Counted from the first letter of the stretch, positions 26,847-36,056 are shown. The stretch: 55,260 nucleotides of DNA from Chitinophagaceae bacterium (GCA_947455215.1 CANGNA010000025.1:1-55260), one strand, 5' to 3'. The notes: generated by a model not told the origin, from the sequence alone. Numbers and translations: made by a program.

Positions 26847-27386
26847 TTAATTTGTTTTGATCAGTGAATTATTCTCCGGAACGGACGTTGTTGGCGCCTT
26901 TTCAACGCTACCTTTAATGGTCAGTATCTTAGAGCCGGCATTAGAGGTTACAGTTATTGTCTTAGTAAATCCACCTGCTGGCTTACCCATAGAATGGAAA
27001 GCTACATCTATCGTTCCGGTTCCACCCGGCTTAATAGGATCTTTGGAATATGTAGGAACAGTACAACCGCAAGATGCCTGGGCTTTCTGCACAACAATAT
27101 CTTCCTTACCCTTGTTCACGAAGGTGAATTTGCAAACTGCATCAGGACCTTCCTGTATGGTACCAAAGTCATGGGTCATCTCTGTAAACGCCATATCATC
27201 CGCCTTCAGCGTAGTGGCCGGGGCTGCCGGGGCAGCTGGCGCATCGGTAGACAATTTAGCATTGTCACCTACCTGCAACGTTGTCTGAGACGCTTCATCA
27301 GTATGCTTTTTCTTCTTCTTGTCCTTGGCTTCGGTTACATTACAGGCCATAGCAGCCACTGCAAGTAATAATATTACCTTCTTCAT
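26847..27386 (-). CDS. DUF1573 secreted protein (copy 1)
   Basis: A protein of about 179 residues. The GTG three codons earlier (27395) could also start it, but the ATG at 27386 begins a standard signal (MKKVILLLAVAAMACNVTEAKDKKKKK). AMAC is not a standard lipobox, so cleavage after TEA is more likely than lipidation. The DUF1573 domain is at about 70-165 (MTHDFGTIQEGPDAVCKFTFVNKGKEDIVVQKAQASCGCTVPTY) with the CxC motif. First gene of the three-gene unit, with a -7 box about 40 bases upstream. Confidence 0.9.
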   Translation of the reverse strand: MKKVILLLAVAAMACNVTEAKDKKKKKHTDEASQTTLQVGDNAKLSTDAPAAPAAPATTLKADDMAFTEMTHDFGTIQEGPDAVCKFTFVNKGKEDIVVQKAQASCGCTVPTYSKDPIKPGGTGTIDVAFHSMGKPAGGFTKTITVTSNAGSKILTIKGSVEKAPTTSVPENNSLIKTN

Positions 27387-27427
27387 TTTGCTCACTCTTT
27401 TAATAACCAGATATGATCGTGTTAAAA

Positions 27428-27435
27428 CAAATTTA
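27428..27435 (-). promoter_or_regulatory. Bacteroidota -7 box for the DUF1573 unit (TAAATTTG)
   Basis: An exact TAnnTTTG match on the minus strand, about 40 bases before the ATG at 27386. It shares a 108-base divergent region with the GT9 promoter. Confidence 0.5.
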
Positions 27436-27498
27436 GTACCAAATTAGCAAAACTTGCCTTTTTTTATTGTTAAAACCGCATCAAAGATGGCTATTGTT

Positions 27499-27506
27499 TA
27501 ATTTTG
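27499..27506 (+). promoter_or_regulatory. Bacteroidota -7 box at the start of the GT9 gene (TAATTTTG)
   Basis: An exact TAnnTTTG match whose last base is only 7 bases before the ATG at 27513. If used, the mRNA would begin at or within a few bases of the start codon. No -33 TTG sits at the usual distance. Confidence 0.45.
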
Positions 27507-27512
27507 CACCAC

Positions 27513-28523
27513 ATGCATAAGTTCCTGGTCATTCAAACCGCTTTTACAGGCGATGTAGTGCTGGCTACGGCCATTGTTGAAAAAATACACAGCACCTACC
27601 CCGATGCCCAGATAGACTTTTTACTGCGCAAAGGCAACGAAGGCTTGCTAAAGGGACACCCATTTATCACCAACCTTTTTGTCTGGGATAAAAAAAGCGG
27701 CAAGTACAGCAACCTTATAAAAATGTTCCGGCAGGTGCGGAAGGAAAAATATACGCACATCATCAACCCGCACCGCTTTCTTACCAGCGGCCTTATGATG
27801 TTCTTCTCCGGCGCTACCTATACTGCAGGGTTCAATAAAAATCCCATGTCGGCTTTTTTTACCAAGGTGGCCCCGCACGATATTGCGGAATCTGCAGATA
27901 CCGATTACATCATGGAGGTGGAGCGCTACCAACTGCTGATAGAAGATATTACCGATAAGCAGGCAGCTCGCCCTAAACTTTACCCATCCGCTGCCGACCA
28001 TCAAAAGGTGATCCCCTATCAGCAGCAGCCTTACATTACTATTGCCCCGTCTTCAGTTTGGTTCACCAAGCGCTACCCGGCCGAAAAATGGGCACAGCTG
28101 ATAGATAGCCTGCCCCCGCAATACAAAATATACGTGCTGGGCGGCCCTACAGACGAGGAACTGGCCGACCAGGTGATAGCCCTGACCAGTGCTCAACAAG
28201 CAGAGAACCTTTGCGGAAAGCTGAACTACCTGGAGAGCTGCGCCCTGATGGCAAAGGCAGACATGAACTACACCAACGATTCTGCCCCATTACACTTTGC
28301 AGTGGCCATGGACGCCCCTGTTACAGGTGTGTTCTGCTCAACCATCTCCTACTTTGGTTTTGGGCCAGTGCACGACAAAGGAAAGATAGTGGAGATAGAT
28401 CACCCGTTATATTGCAGGCCCTGTGGGCTGCATGGACGTAAAAAATGCCCCGAAGGCCACTTTAAGTGCGCCCACGAGATTAAAAATGAACAACTGCTAT
28501 GGTGGATATCGAGAACGACATAA
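27513..28523 (+). CDS. Glycosyltransferase family 9 (heptosyltransferase-like)
   Basis: A protein of about 336 residues with the GT-B fold of ADP-heptose:LPS heptosyltransferases. The N-domain starts HKFLVIQTAFTGDVVLATAIVEKI. The C-domain has YITIAPSSVWFTKRYPAEKWAQLI, VLGGPTDEE and the NDSAPLHFAVAMDAPVTGVF motif that contacts the nucleotide-sugar. The end carries a Cys cluster (CRPCGLHGRKKCPEGHFKC). It acts on the inner face of the inner membrane, adding a sugar to lipid A-core or a related glycolipid; donor and acceptor are unknown. The in-frame TTG at 27504 lies inside the -7 box, so the ATG at 27513 is preferred. Its end overlaps the next gene by 25 bases. Confidence 0.92.
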   Translation: MHKFLVIQTAFTGDVVLATAIVEKIHSTYPDAQIDFLLRKGNEGLLKGHPFITNLFVWDKKSGKYSNLIKMFRQVRKEKYTHIINPHRFLTSGLMMFFSGATYTAGFNKNPMSAFFTKVAPHDIAESADTDYIMEVERYQLLIEDITDKQAARPKLYPSAADHQKVIPYQQQPYITIAPSSVWFTKRYPAEKWAQLIDSLPPQYKIYVLGGPTDEELADQVIALTSAQQAENLCGKLNYLESCALMAKADMNYTNDSAPLHFAVAMDAPVTGVFCSTISYFGFGPVHDKGKIVEIDHPLYCRPCGLHGRKKCPEGHFKCAHEIKNEQLLWWISRTT

Positions 28524-29071
28524 AGGAATGCATACGTGTCATGTCTGCCGGTGGTACCATACTATACCCCACCGACACTGTGTGGGGCATTGGTTGCGAT
28601 GCACTTAACGAAGCAGCTGCAGAGCGTGTATTTGAACTGAAGCAGCGGCCGAAAGAAAAAAGCCTCATCATACTACTGGCCGATGCGCGGGATATACTGG
28701 AATATGTGGCCGCACCACCGCCGGATATCATTGCTATGGTAGAAGCCTTCGACAGGCCGACTACCGTTATTTACAACAATGCACTCGGCTTTCCACCAAA
28801 TGTGGTAAATGCCGACGGCAGTATTGCTATCCGCGTTACCACCGATCCTTTCTGCAAAGCGCTCATAAAGCGGTTCCGTAAACCTATCGTATCTACCTCG
28901 GCCAATGTGAGCGGCACACCTACCGCACCTGTTTTTCCCATGATCGACCATAAGATAGTGGCAGGTGCCGGATACGTTGTACATCACCGGCGCAACGACC
29001 TGGTGGTTGCCGCCCCATCGCGCATAATAAAAATGGACGACGACGGCAATATCACCATCATTCGCGATTGA
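28499..29071 (+). CDS. Threonylcarbamoyl-AMP synthase, Sua5/YciO/YrdC family
   Basis: A 190-residue cytoplasmic enzyme that makes threonylcarbamoyl-AMP from threonine, bicarbonate and ATP for the t6A37 modification of ANN-decoding tRNAs. Family motifs: GGTILYPTDTVWGIGCDA, ELKQRPKEKSLIILL, DRPTTVIYNN, SIAIRVTTDPFC and KPIVSTSANVSGTPTA. It is the short single-domain (TsaC-like) form without the Sua5 C-terminal domain. The reading frame overlaps the end of the GT9 gene by 25 bases, implying cotranscription and possible translational coupling. Confidence 0.93.
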   Translation: MVDIENDIKECIRVMSAGGTILYPTDTVWGIGCDALNEAAAERVFELKQRPKEKSLIILLADARDILEYVAAPPPDIIAMVEAFDRPTTVIYNNALGFPPNVVNADGSIAIRVTTDPFCKALIKRFRKPIVSTSANVSGTPTAPVFPMIDHKIVAGAGYVVHHRRNDLVVAAPSRIIKMDDDGNITIIRD

Positions 29072-29133
29072 TGGCACCGCTGCACTTTGTTAATTATTCC
29101 TACCCGGCAGTCCGTTATCTTAGCCGTAAGCTT

Positions 29134-29159
29134 TACATTTGACGTAGCTTAATGCTACG
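29134..29159 (+). promoter_or_regulatory. -7 box and palindrome ahead of the AI-2E permease gene
   Basis: TACATTTG at 29134-29141 matches TAnnTTTG. Directly after it lies a perfect inverted repeat, CGTAGC-TTAAT-GCTACG (29143-29159), ending 3 bases before the ATG at 29163. The palindrome spans the expected transcription start, so it may be an operator or an RNA hairpin over the ribosome binding region. Confidence 0.4.
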
Positions 29160-29162
29160 CTT

Positions 29163-30317
29163 ATGGGAACAGTGAAACTGCCATTTTATGCCAGGCTTGC
29201 CTTTATTCTTATCTCCTTTATCCTCACTGTTTTCATACTGGAACAGGCACGTGATATTTTTATACCACTGGTATTTGCATTGCTCATCTCTATCCTGCTC
29301 TACCCACTTGCCAGGTTCTTTGAACACAGGCTGCGCCTGGGACGATCATTTTCAGCCATACTGGCCATCTTGCTGTTCCTGCTGGCAGCATTCGGGTTCT
29401 TCTATTTCCTGTCTATACAGATAGCCAGCTTTGCCGGTGACATGCCCAATATGCGCGTACGCTTCCAGCATACTTATCACGATATTCATCACTGGATATC
29501 CTATAAGCTGCATATCAATGCTGCCCAGCAAGACGACTATATCAACAGGTCGGCCAGCAGCATTGCAGAATCTGCTGCACACTCCGTAAGCAGCCTGTTC
29601 TTGTCGCTGTCCAACATTTTACTGCTCACGGTATTTGTATTCATTTTTACATTCTTTATCCTGTTTCACCGCCGAATGCTCATCAATTTCACCATCAACC
29701 TCTTCAGCGACGAGCATGAGCAAAAGGTACGCGAGGTGATCCGTGAGACCAAGAGCATGATGAACAGCTATGTACTGGGTCTGCTGCTGGAAATGATCAT
29801 TATGAGCATTGCCAACAGCGCCTTGCTTATGATACTTGGAGTGCCTTACGGCCTGTTACTCGGCGTGCTGGCTGCTGTATTGAATATCATCCCTTATCTC
29901 GGTATCTACACAGCAACCGGCCTTATCGTTTTCTTCACCTTTGCTAATAGCTCTCTTGATCTTGCCCTGCTGGCAGGTGCAGGCATGCTGGTATTGCATA
30001 TGATAGACTCTAACATACTGATGCCGCGCATAGTAGGCGCCCGTGTCAAAATGAACCCATTCATCACGGTCATTGCCGTCATCCTGGGCGAGTTCATTTG
30101 GGGTATACCAGGCATGTTCCTGTTCATACCTATCATAGGCATAGTAAAACTGATCTGCGAGCGCGTAGAAGGCATGGAAGCATGGGCCATGCTGATAGGT
30201 GTAGATGAAACAGTAAAGAAGCCCAAACGAAAACTGAAACAACCGGAAGCAATAGACGTGCCGGAAGCAATAGAAAAAACAAACGAAGAAATACCCGAGG
30301 CGGACGATAAAGACTAA
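29163..30317 (+). CDS. AI-2E family (PerM/UPF0118) transporter
   Basis: A 384-residue inner-membrane protein. Family features are an early pair of helices (about 9-55 and 60-85), a soluble loop, then four to five more helices in the second half with VPYGLLLGVLAAVLNIIPYLGIYTA and DSNILMPRIVGARVKMNPFITVIAVILGEFIWGIPGMFLFIP, the family signature. Members export or exchange ions or small molecules; the AI-2 name should not be taken as substrate. The cytoplasmic tail (about 345-384) is Lys/Glu/Pro-rich. Its stop codon abuts the stop of the converging SirB1-like gene. Confidence 0.92.
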   Translation: MGTVKLPFYARLAFILISFILTVFILEQARDIFIPLVFALLISILLYPLARFFEHRLRLGRSFSAILAILLFLLAAFGFFYFLSIQIASFAGDMPNMRVRFQHTYHDIHHWISYKLHINAAQQDDYINRSASSIAESAAHSVSSLFLSLSNILLLTVFVFIFTFFILFHRRMLINFTINLFSDEHEQKVREVIRETKSMMNSYVLGLLLEMIIMSIANSALLMILGVPYGLLLGVLAAVLNIIPYLGIYTATGLIVFFTFANSSLDLALLAGAGMLVLHMIDSNILMPRIVGARVKMNPFITVIAVILGEFIWGIPGMFLFIPIIGIVKLICERVEGMEAWAMLIGVDETVKKPKRKLKQPEAIDVPEAIEKTNEEIPEADDKD

Positions 30318-31244
30318 TTACAGCTCCTCATCACCCTCCTCGCCCATAGAAGAACTTTCAGTACCATCGGATAGTAACTGCATCAGGCTTTCTATGTCCT
30401 GGGCCTTGTCCGTTTCTTTTCTATACTTATAACAAAGGCACAGCTCCTCCAACATCTTATAGATGATCCGCTTATTTAGCAGGGGATTCATATATAACTC
30501 CCTGTCTGTAGCATTTATCTTCTTCAGGTAGCCATCCACATCGCTTTGCGAGTATATTGCACCGTTAACAGGGTCAATAAAAAACTGCACTTTGTGGTGG
30601 GGGAACACATCATCGGCATCGCTGGCAAACAGGTCCGGGTGCATATAGATGTAAGCAAAAATAAATTGGCGGGGGATGTCCACTGCAAACACAGGTATAT
30701 CCAGCAGTTCACACAGCGCCAGATACAGTACACCTATAGAATAGGCATTGCCTTTATGGCTCTCCAATACCTTGTTAATGAAGAAATGGTCGGGCTCGCG
30801 CTGCGTCAGTTCTTGCCCTTGCAGCTTATAATAGTTATACAATATGCTGTTGAACACATTTACCTGTTCTACCGGTAGCATATAGTTATTCAACTCCAGC
30901 CACACATTCTTTCTTATCTTATCGAACTGGGCAAGGATGGCTGCAGTATTCAGCTGGGGATAATGGTAACGGGCTACCAACAAGGCCCCGCTCAGCAGGT
31001 CAGGACTTTCCTTATTGCTCCATTCATAAAAATCCTGTTGCAGATCCTGGAACTGTACCCGGTGTATCAGTTGTTCTATACGCTGCTGCACACTTTCATC
31101 TGCTGTCACTTCCCAAAGCTGCTCCAGTGGCACTATGATGTCAGCACCGTAGTTCATCAGTTTAGACACTACAGTATCATATACCTCATCGTCCGGATCA
31201 TCGATGAGTGTAAACAAAGCCCTTATCTCGCTGTTCATGTTCAT
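30318..31244 (-). CDS. SirB1-like / transglutaminase-like domain protein
   Basis: A 308-residue cytoplasmic protein. The first part (about 1-85) is helical and HEAT-like (RALFTLIDDPDDEVYDTVVSKLMNYGADIIVPLEQLW). The middle matches the SirB1/Transglut_core2 pattern: NVFNSILYNYYKLQG, then SHKGNAYSIGVLYLALCELLDIPVFAVDIPRQFIFAYI. The transglutaminase Cys is replaced in that segment (NAYSIG), so a binding or scaffolding role is as likely as catalysis. The tail is acidic. Stop codons of this gene and the AI-2E gene touch, with no room for a terminator. Confidence 0.82.
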   Translation of the reverse strand: MNMNSEIRALFTLIDDPDDEVYDTVVSKLMNYGADIIVPLEQLWEVTADESVQQRIEQLIHRVQFQDLQQDFYEWSNKESPDLLSGALLVARYHYPQLNTAAILAQFDKIRKNVWLELNNYMLPVEQVNVFNSILYNYYKLQGQELTQREPDHFFINKVLESHKGNAYSIGVLYLALCELLDIPVFAVDIPRQFIFAYIYMHPDLFASDADDVFPHHKVQFFIDPVNGAIYSQSDVDGYLKKINATDRELYMNPLLNKRIIYKMLEELCLCYKYRKETDKAQDIESLMQLLSDGTESSSMGEEGDEEL

Positions 31245-31388
31245 TTTTTGTTTACGTGTTTACAGATGTCGTGCGCACTATAGCATTGCCAATAAATAAT
31301 GCCATCGCCCTGTCTAAATTATAGCAGAGACAGCTCTCCTGCTACATCAAGTTATTCACAGGCGTTAGTTGGCCGTGGTGGCAACATA

Positions 31389-31424
31389 AAAAAGGCCCGC
31401 TTGCTGTGCAAGCGGGCCGTATAA
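31389..31424 (-). terminator. Terminator after topA
   Basis: A 10-bp GC-rich stem (31394-31403 with 31409-31418), a 5-base loop, and a T-run on the minus strand. Confidence 0.9.
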
Positions 31425-31436
31425 TAACCCATTTTT

Positions 31437-33782
31437 TTATTTCTTACGCTTTGGTGGCGCCTTTTTCGGCGGATTGGCCTTAGCTTCTTCTATTATTGCT
31501 TTCACCTCCTCAATGGTCAGTGCCGCAGCGGTCTCTGTTTTTTCCTTAGGTATCTTATAATTGCGCAAGCCTTGCTTTATATAAGGGCCGTAAGGGCCTT
31601 TCAGTATGCGTATCTTCTCCTTCTCAAATACCTTTATCTCGCTTTCGGCTTTAGCTTTTCGCTTCTCTTCTATCAATACGCCTACTTCCTCCAGCTCTAC
31701 AGCGTAGGGGTCCATTTCCTTCTTAAGAGAATAGAACTGGCCTGCATGCGCAGCATAAGGGCCAAAGCGGCCAATATTCACCACTACGTCCTCTCCTTCA
31801 AACTTGCCCAGGTTACGCGGCAGCCGGAACAGTTCCATAGCTTCTGCCATAGTAATGGTCTCAATGCTCTGGTTGGTACGCAGCTTGGCAAACTTTGGCT
31901 TCTCTTCCGTGTCAGCGCTTACAGCACCTATTTGCACCATCGGCCCAAAGCGGCCCAGGCGGGCAAACACAGGCTTGCCACTCTGGGGGTCTATACCCAG
32001 CTCACGCTCGCCCTTTGCCCTGCCGGCAGTTTCTATGGTATGCTCTACATTCTCATGAAACGGATGGTAGAACTTATCTATCATCTTGCTCCATGTCTCC
32101 TTGCCTTGTGCTATATTGTCAAACTCCTCTTCTATCCTGGCAGTAAAGTCGTAGTCCATTACGCGCTCGAAATGCTCTCTCAGGAAGTCGCTCACTACCA
32201 TACCCAGGTCGGTAGGGAACAGCTTCGATTTTTCTGCGCCTACGTTCTCGCTATTGGTCTGCTCGTTTACTTTATCGTTTTGTAGCGTCAGCACCTGGTA
32301 GCTGCGTTTGGTGCCTTCCCTGTCGCGCTTTTCTACATAGCCCCTGGATAGTATGGTGCTGATGGTAGGCGCGTAAGTAGAAGGGCGGCCTATACCCAGC
32401 TCTTCCAGCTTCTTTACCAGCGATGCTTCCGTGTACCTTGGCAATGGGCGGGTAAATTTCTCAGTAGCTGTCATGCGCTGTATGTCCAGCACCTGGCCTG
32501 CCTGCAGCGGTGGCAGCAATCCCTCATTCTCTTCTTCGCCATCTTCTTCGTCCTTGCTTTCGGTATATACCTTAAGGAAGCCATCAAAGCGGATCACCTC
32601 ACCGGTTGCGGTCAAAGGATCGGGGTGGGCAGATACGCCTATTTTGGCTATTGTGCGCTCCAGCACAGCGTCTGCCATCTGGCAGGCCATGGTACGCTTC
32701 CATATCAACTCATACAACCTGTGGGTATCGGCATCGCCAACAGTGGTTATGTTCATATCGGTCGGGCGTATCGCTTCGTGCGCTTCCTGTGCCGATTCAT
32801 TTTTGTTCTTAAATACCCTTTGCTGAAAATACTTTTCACCATACTGCGCCGTTATAGCGCTGCGTGCTGCATCTATAGCCGTCTCAGACAGGTTCACAGA
32901 ATCCGTACGCATGTAGGTGATATGACCATTTTCGTACAGCTTCTGCGCCAGCAACATGGTCTTGGACACTGAGTAGCCCAGCTTGCGGCCGGCCTCCTGC
33001 TGCAGCGTAGAAGTGGTGAATGGTGCCGATGGCGATTTCTTGCCCGGCTTCACCTGCACATCTTTCACCGTATAGGTAGCACCAATGCACTTATCCAGAT
33101 AAGTACGCGCATCCGATGCCACTTTTATTTTATCAGGTCCATCGGCCTTAAAGGTTACTTTACGATTATTAATGTCGGGCGCACTGAACAGTGCTTCTAC
33201 CTTAAAACTGTTCTGCGCGTTGAAACGCGTGATCTCGCGCTCGCGCTCCACTATGATGCGTACAGCCACTGATTGTACCCTGCCGGCAGACAGGTTATTG
33301 CGCATGCTCATCTTACGCCACAATACCGGCGACAGTTCGAAACCCACAATACGGTCGAGCACACGACGTGCCTGCTGCGCATTTACCAGGTCCATATTTA
33401 CAAGACGCGGGTTCTTAACCGCTTTCTGTATGGCCGGCTTGGTGATCTCATGAAATACAATACGCTTGGTAGTGGCCGGATCAAGGTTCAATACTTCGCA
33501 CAAATGCCACGATATGGCCTCACCCTCACGGTCCTCATCCGTTGCCAGCCAAACCTCTTCAGATTTCTTGGCCAGCGACCTAAGTTCTTTTACCACCTTT
33601 TCCTTATCCTCAGATACTATATACTTTGGCTGGTACCCGTTCTTGATGTCTATACCCATGTTGTCCTTCTCCAGATCACGGATATGGCCATAACAAGACT
33701 TCACTTCAAAATCCGAACCTAGTATCTTCTCGATCGTCTTCGCCTTAGCAGGCGACTCCACTATCAACAGGTTTTTTGCCAT
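31437..33782 (-). CDS. topA: DNA topoisomerase I
   Basis: A 781-residue type IA enzyme that relaxes negative supercoils through a 5'-phosphotyrosine intermediate. The Toprim domain (about 1-115) has LIVESPAKAKTIEKIL and ATDEDREGEAISWHL; the catalytic Tyr is Y290 in GHITYMRTDS. The central region carries LIWKRTMACQM and LGIGRPSTYAPTISTIL. The C-terminus has Toprim C-repeats (FGPMVQIG, FGPYAAHAG, YGPYIKQG) instead of Cys4 zinc fingers, and ends in a Pro/Lys tail (PPKKAPPKRKK). Transcribed alone, with its own terminator. Confidence 0.97.
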   Translation of the reverse strand: MAKNLLIVESPAKAKTIEKILGSDFEVKSCYGHIRDLEKDNMGIDIKNGYQPKYIVSEDKEKVVKELRSLAKKSEEVWLATDEDREGEAISWHLCEVLNLDPATTKRIVFHEITKPAIQKAVKNPRLVNMDLVNAQQARRVLDRIVGFELSPVLWRKMSMRNNLSAGRVQSVAVRIIVEREREITRFNAQNSFKVEALFSAPDINNRKVTFKADGPDKIKVASDARTYLDKCIGATYTVKDVQVKPGKKSPSAPFTTSTLQQEAGRKLGYSVSKTMLLAQKLYENGHITYMRTDSVNLSETAIDAARSAITAQYGEKYFQQRVFKNKNESAQEAHEAIRPTDMNITTVGDADTHRLYELIWKRTMACQMADAVLERTIAKIGVSAHPDPLTATGEVIRFDGFLKVYTESKDEEDGEEENEGLLPPLQAGQVLDIQRMTATEKFTRPLPRYTEASLVKKLEELGIGRPSTYAPTISTILSRGYVEKRDREGTKRSYQVLTLQNDKVNEQTNSENVGAEKSKLFPTDLGMVVSDFLREHFERVMDYDFTARIEEEFDNIAQGKETWSKMIDKFYHPFHENVEHTIETAGRAKGERELGIDPQSGKPVFARLGRFGPMVQIGAVSADTEEKPKFAKLRTNQSIETITMAEAMELFRLPRNLGKFEGEDVVVNIGRFGPYAAHAGQFYSLKKEMDPYAVELEEVGVLIEEKRKAKAESEIKVFEKEKIRILKGPYGPYIKQGLRNYKIPKEKTETAAALTIEEVKAIIEEAKANPPKKAPPKRKK

Positions 33783-33849
33783 TATTATAATTACGTTATG
33801 CCCCCCAATAAAGAGGGCGTCTTTTGCAATAATAGAATATTACATTGAA

Positions 33850-33885
33850 AAACAAAAAAGGGCGGCAAAAATTGCCACCCTTTCT
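33850..33885 (-). terminator. Terminator after the first T9SS paralogue
   Basis: A 12-bp stem with one mismatch (33857-33868 with 33872-33883), a 3-base loop, followed on the minus strand by a T-rich run. Confidence 0.85.
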
Positions 33886-33902
33886 TATATATTTTTCAAC
33901 TA

Positions 33903-35858
33903 TTAGTGTGCTACTACTACACGGCCTGTAGAACGTACACCGTTCGACATAACTGAGTAAAAGTAAATGCCGGAAGGCAATACACCGGTATTGAATGTTA
34001 CAGTACCATTGGTCTGGCCATTCACCTTCTGCGTAGCTACAACCTGGCCAACAGAGTTGGTGATGTTGATAGTAGCTTCAGATGCATCAGCTTTTGTGAA
34101 TACGATCTTCACCTCATCAGTTGCAGGATTAGGATTAGCAAAAGATGTCAGTGTACCAGCGTTCACATCAGCTACAGCCAGCGTGGTGCTTGGGTGACCG
34201 AAATACAGGCGAACAGCAGGTATTGTTGTAAGACCTGTAGCAAGGGTAGCACCAAAGTCTGATATAGAACCTGTGTTGTAAGAAGAATCTGACTGACCCA
34301 GATAGCCAGAAAAACCTGCAGGTACAGGGTTGTTGGCAGCCAGGATGACAAGATTAGTTGTAACGTTATTGGTCTGCACCACAGCTGCATAAGTGGTAGA
34401 TGGTTGCACCATCAGCTGAGACCAGCCGCCAGAACCTGGCACATCGATAGGGAAGTATGCCCAGTTAAGCGTAGTGCTTGTTGAGTAGTCAGCAGCAGTC
34501 AGACTCCTGTATACAGATGTACCCTGGAATGTCCAGCTGGTTTCACCATCATGTAGTGAATACAACTGTACAGCCACCTTACCGGCACCTGTTGCAACGC
34601 TCGAAGACGAGAAACCTACACCGAAACCGGAGATGGTATCAGCTGCAGCAGTAGCAGGAATATCGAAACGTGTTCCCTGCATGTAAGACAAGCCCGGGCT
34701 GGCCCTGTGTACATAGTAACCACCAAGAGATACTCCCGGAGGCAGTTGAGACCATGTCGTATCTGTTACATTAAAGAATGCCGTATCGTAGTTATTGGTC
34801 ATATCTGCATCAGTAGCCAGGTTGGCGGCAAATGCAGCGTAGTAGCTGGCAACAGCTGTAGGAGTGAACGGAGTTGTTGCACCAAATTCCGCAACGCTGT
34901 CCACGCCATTTACTGCAGAGTAAGTGCTGGTTGTCTGAGTATAAACAGGAGTAGTAGAAGTACCCTGATAAATATTAACAGACATTGGGGATGTTTCAGC
35001 ATTGGCACCCATGTTCGCTACAACGGTCAAAGGATCGAATGCATCAGTGTTAGCGAACTGAAGTGGCGTATTGAAAATTGTTGAACCATAAACACCAGTG
35101 TTGCTCACCATGCTTGAACGATCGATCGCTACATCATGAGGATCGAGTTCTGACAATGACACATCGTCGATCTGCCATGAATATGCACCACCCAGGTGAC
35201 CATAATACATAAAGCGGATATACACTGCCGGTGCACCTGCTGCCACGCTTGTAATGTTCACATGTACCGTTTGCGGGTTAGGAGACATCTGGTTGGCAGA
35301 AAGACTTGCATTATACGCTATAGGAAACCTGGTAGCACCTGTGAAAGCAGCATTGGTACTCACAAAGATCACACATGAGTCATAGAAATTCCTGTACAAT
35401 TCCTGGAAATTCAATCTTACTGTTGGATGACCCGTGCACGATATAGGCTCAGACTGCAGGTAGCCCGATGGCATACAACTGCACGCTGTACTCAAAGAAT
35501 CTGAGTCGAATATCATCCAGCCATTGGAAGCCGTTGTTGAGGCAAGAGCAGGCAAATGATAAGTCGAAGTCGAGGCCACCGTAGTCCAATGCCATGAACC
35601 AGGGCCCGATGACGCTACCGCAGACCATGTACCAGGAAGACCTGCAGCAAACGTTTGCGTATAAAATGTTGGCGCAGTAGTTCTGTAACCAACAGATCCA
35701 TGCCCGCCAAGCGGCGCATCTTCTGTTTTCTGGGCTACGTTACGGTTCATTGTAACCCGTGATGGTGCGGGACTCATAACGCGTGACTGCTTCAGTACCT
35801 GAGCCGACGCAGAGAGACCGATAGAGCCCATAGATAAAAGTAAAAGTAACTTTTTCAT
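33903..35858 (-). CDS. T9SS-secreted protein, choice-of-anchor J/MAM-like domain (paralogue A)
   Basis: A 651-residue secreted protein. Signal peptide about 1-19 (LLLLLSMGSIGLSASAQ). The domain at about 70-235 has the anchor-J/MAM look: WHWTTVASTSTYHLPAL, GWMIFDSDSL, YLQSEPISC, VRLNFQELYR and VYIRFMYYGHLGGAYSWQIDDVSL. A long beta-rich middle (240-560) has no assigned domain. The C-terminal ~80 residues are a type A T9SS sorting domain (NPNPATDEVKIVF, INITNSVGQVVATQKV, GIYFYSVMSNGVRSTGRVVV). Probably exported by T9SS and attached to the surface. Paralogue of the next gene. The upstream near -7 box TATCTTTA is also shared with it. Confidence 0.88.
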   Translation of the reverse strand: MKKLLLLLSMGSIGLSASAQVLKQSRVMSPAPSRVTMNRNVAQKTEDAPLGGHGSVGYRTTAPTFYTQTFAAGLPGTWSAVASSGPGSWHWTTVASTSTYHLPALASTTASNGWMIFDSDSLSTACSCMPSGYLQSEPISCTGHPTVRLNFQELYRNFYDSCVIFVSTNAAFTGATRFPIAYNASLSANQMSPNPQTVHVNITSVAAGAPAVYIRFMYYGHLGGAYSWQIDDVSLSELDPHDVAIDRSSMVSNTGVYGSTIFNTPLQFANTDAFDPLTVVANMGANAETSPMSVNIYQGTSTTPVYTQTTSTYSAVNGVDSVAEFGATTPFTPTAVASYYAAFAANLATDADMTNNYDTAFFNVTDTTWSQLPPGVSLGGYYVHRASPGLSYMQGTRFDIPATAAADTISGFGVGFSSSSVATGAGKVAVQLYSLHDGETSWTFQGTSVYRSLTAADYSTSTTLNWAYFPIDVPGSGGWSQLMVQPSTTYAAVVQTNNVTTNLVILAANNPVPAGFSGYLGQSDSSYNTGSISDFGATLATGLTTIPAVRLYFGHPSTTLAVADVNAGTLTSFANPNPATDEVKIVFTKADASEATINITNSVGQVVATQKVNGQTNGTVTFNTGVLPSGIYFYSVMSNGVRSTGRVVVAH

Positions 35859-36003
35859 TTTCCTGTCTTTTAAGAGTAAATAAGATTCATTCTCTAGCTA
35901 AAGATATGATTTTTCAGAATAAAAACGTTGCACCAATGAATTTTATTATGTCACAGATATGCCATGTTATTCCATGCTATAACAAATGCCCGGTTGCTGA
36001 ATA

Positions 36004-36034
36004 ACAAAAGGCCCGCAGTCGCGGGCCTTTTGAA
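36004..36034 (-). terminator. Terminator after the second T9SS paralogue
   Basis: A perfect 11-bp stem (36006-36016 with 36021-36031), loop of four. Confidence 0.85.
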
Positions 36035-36056
36035 AAATATTTGTATTTACTACAGA

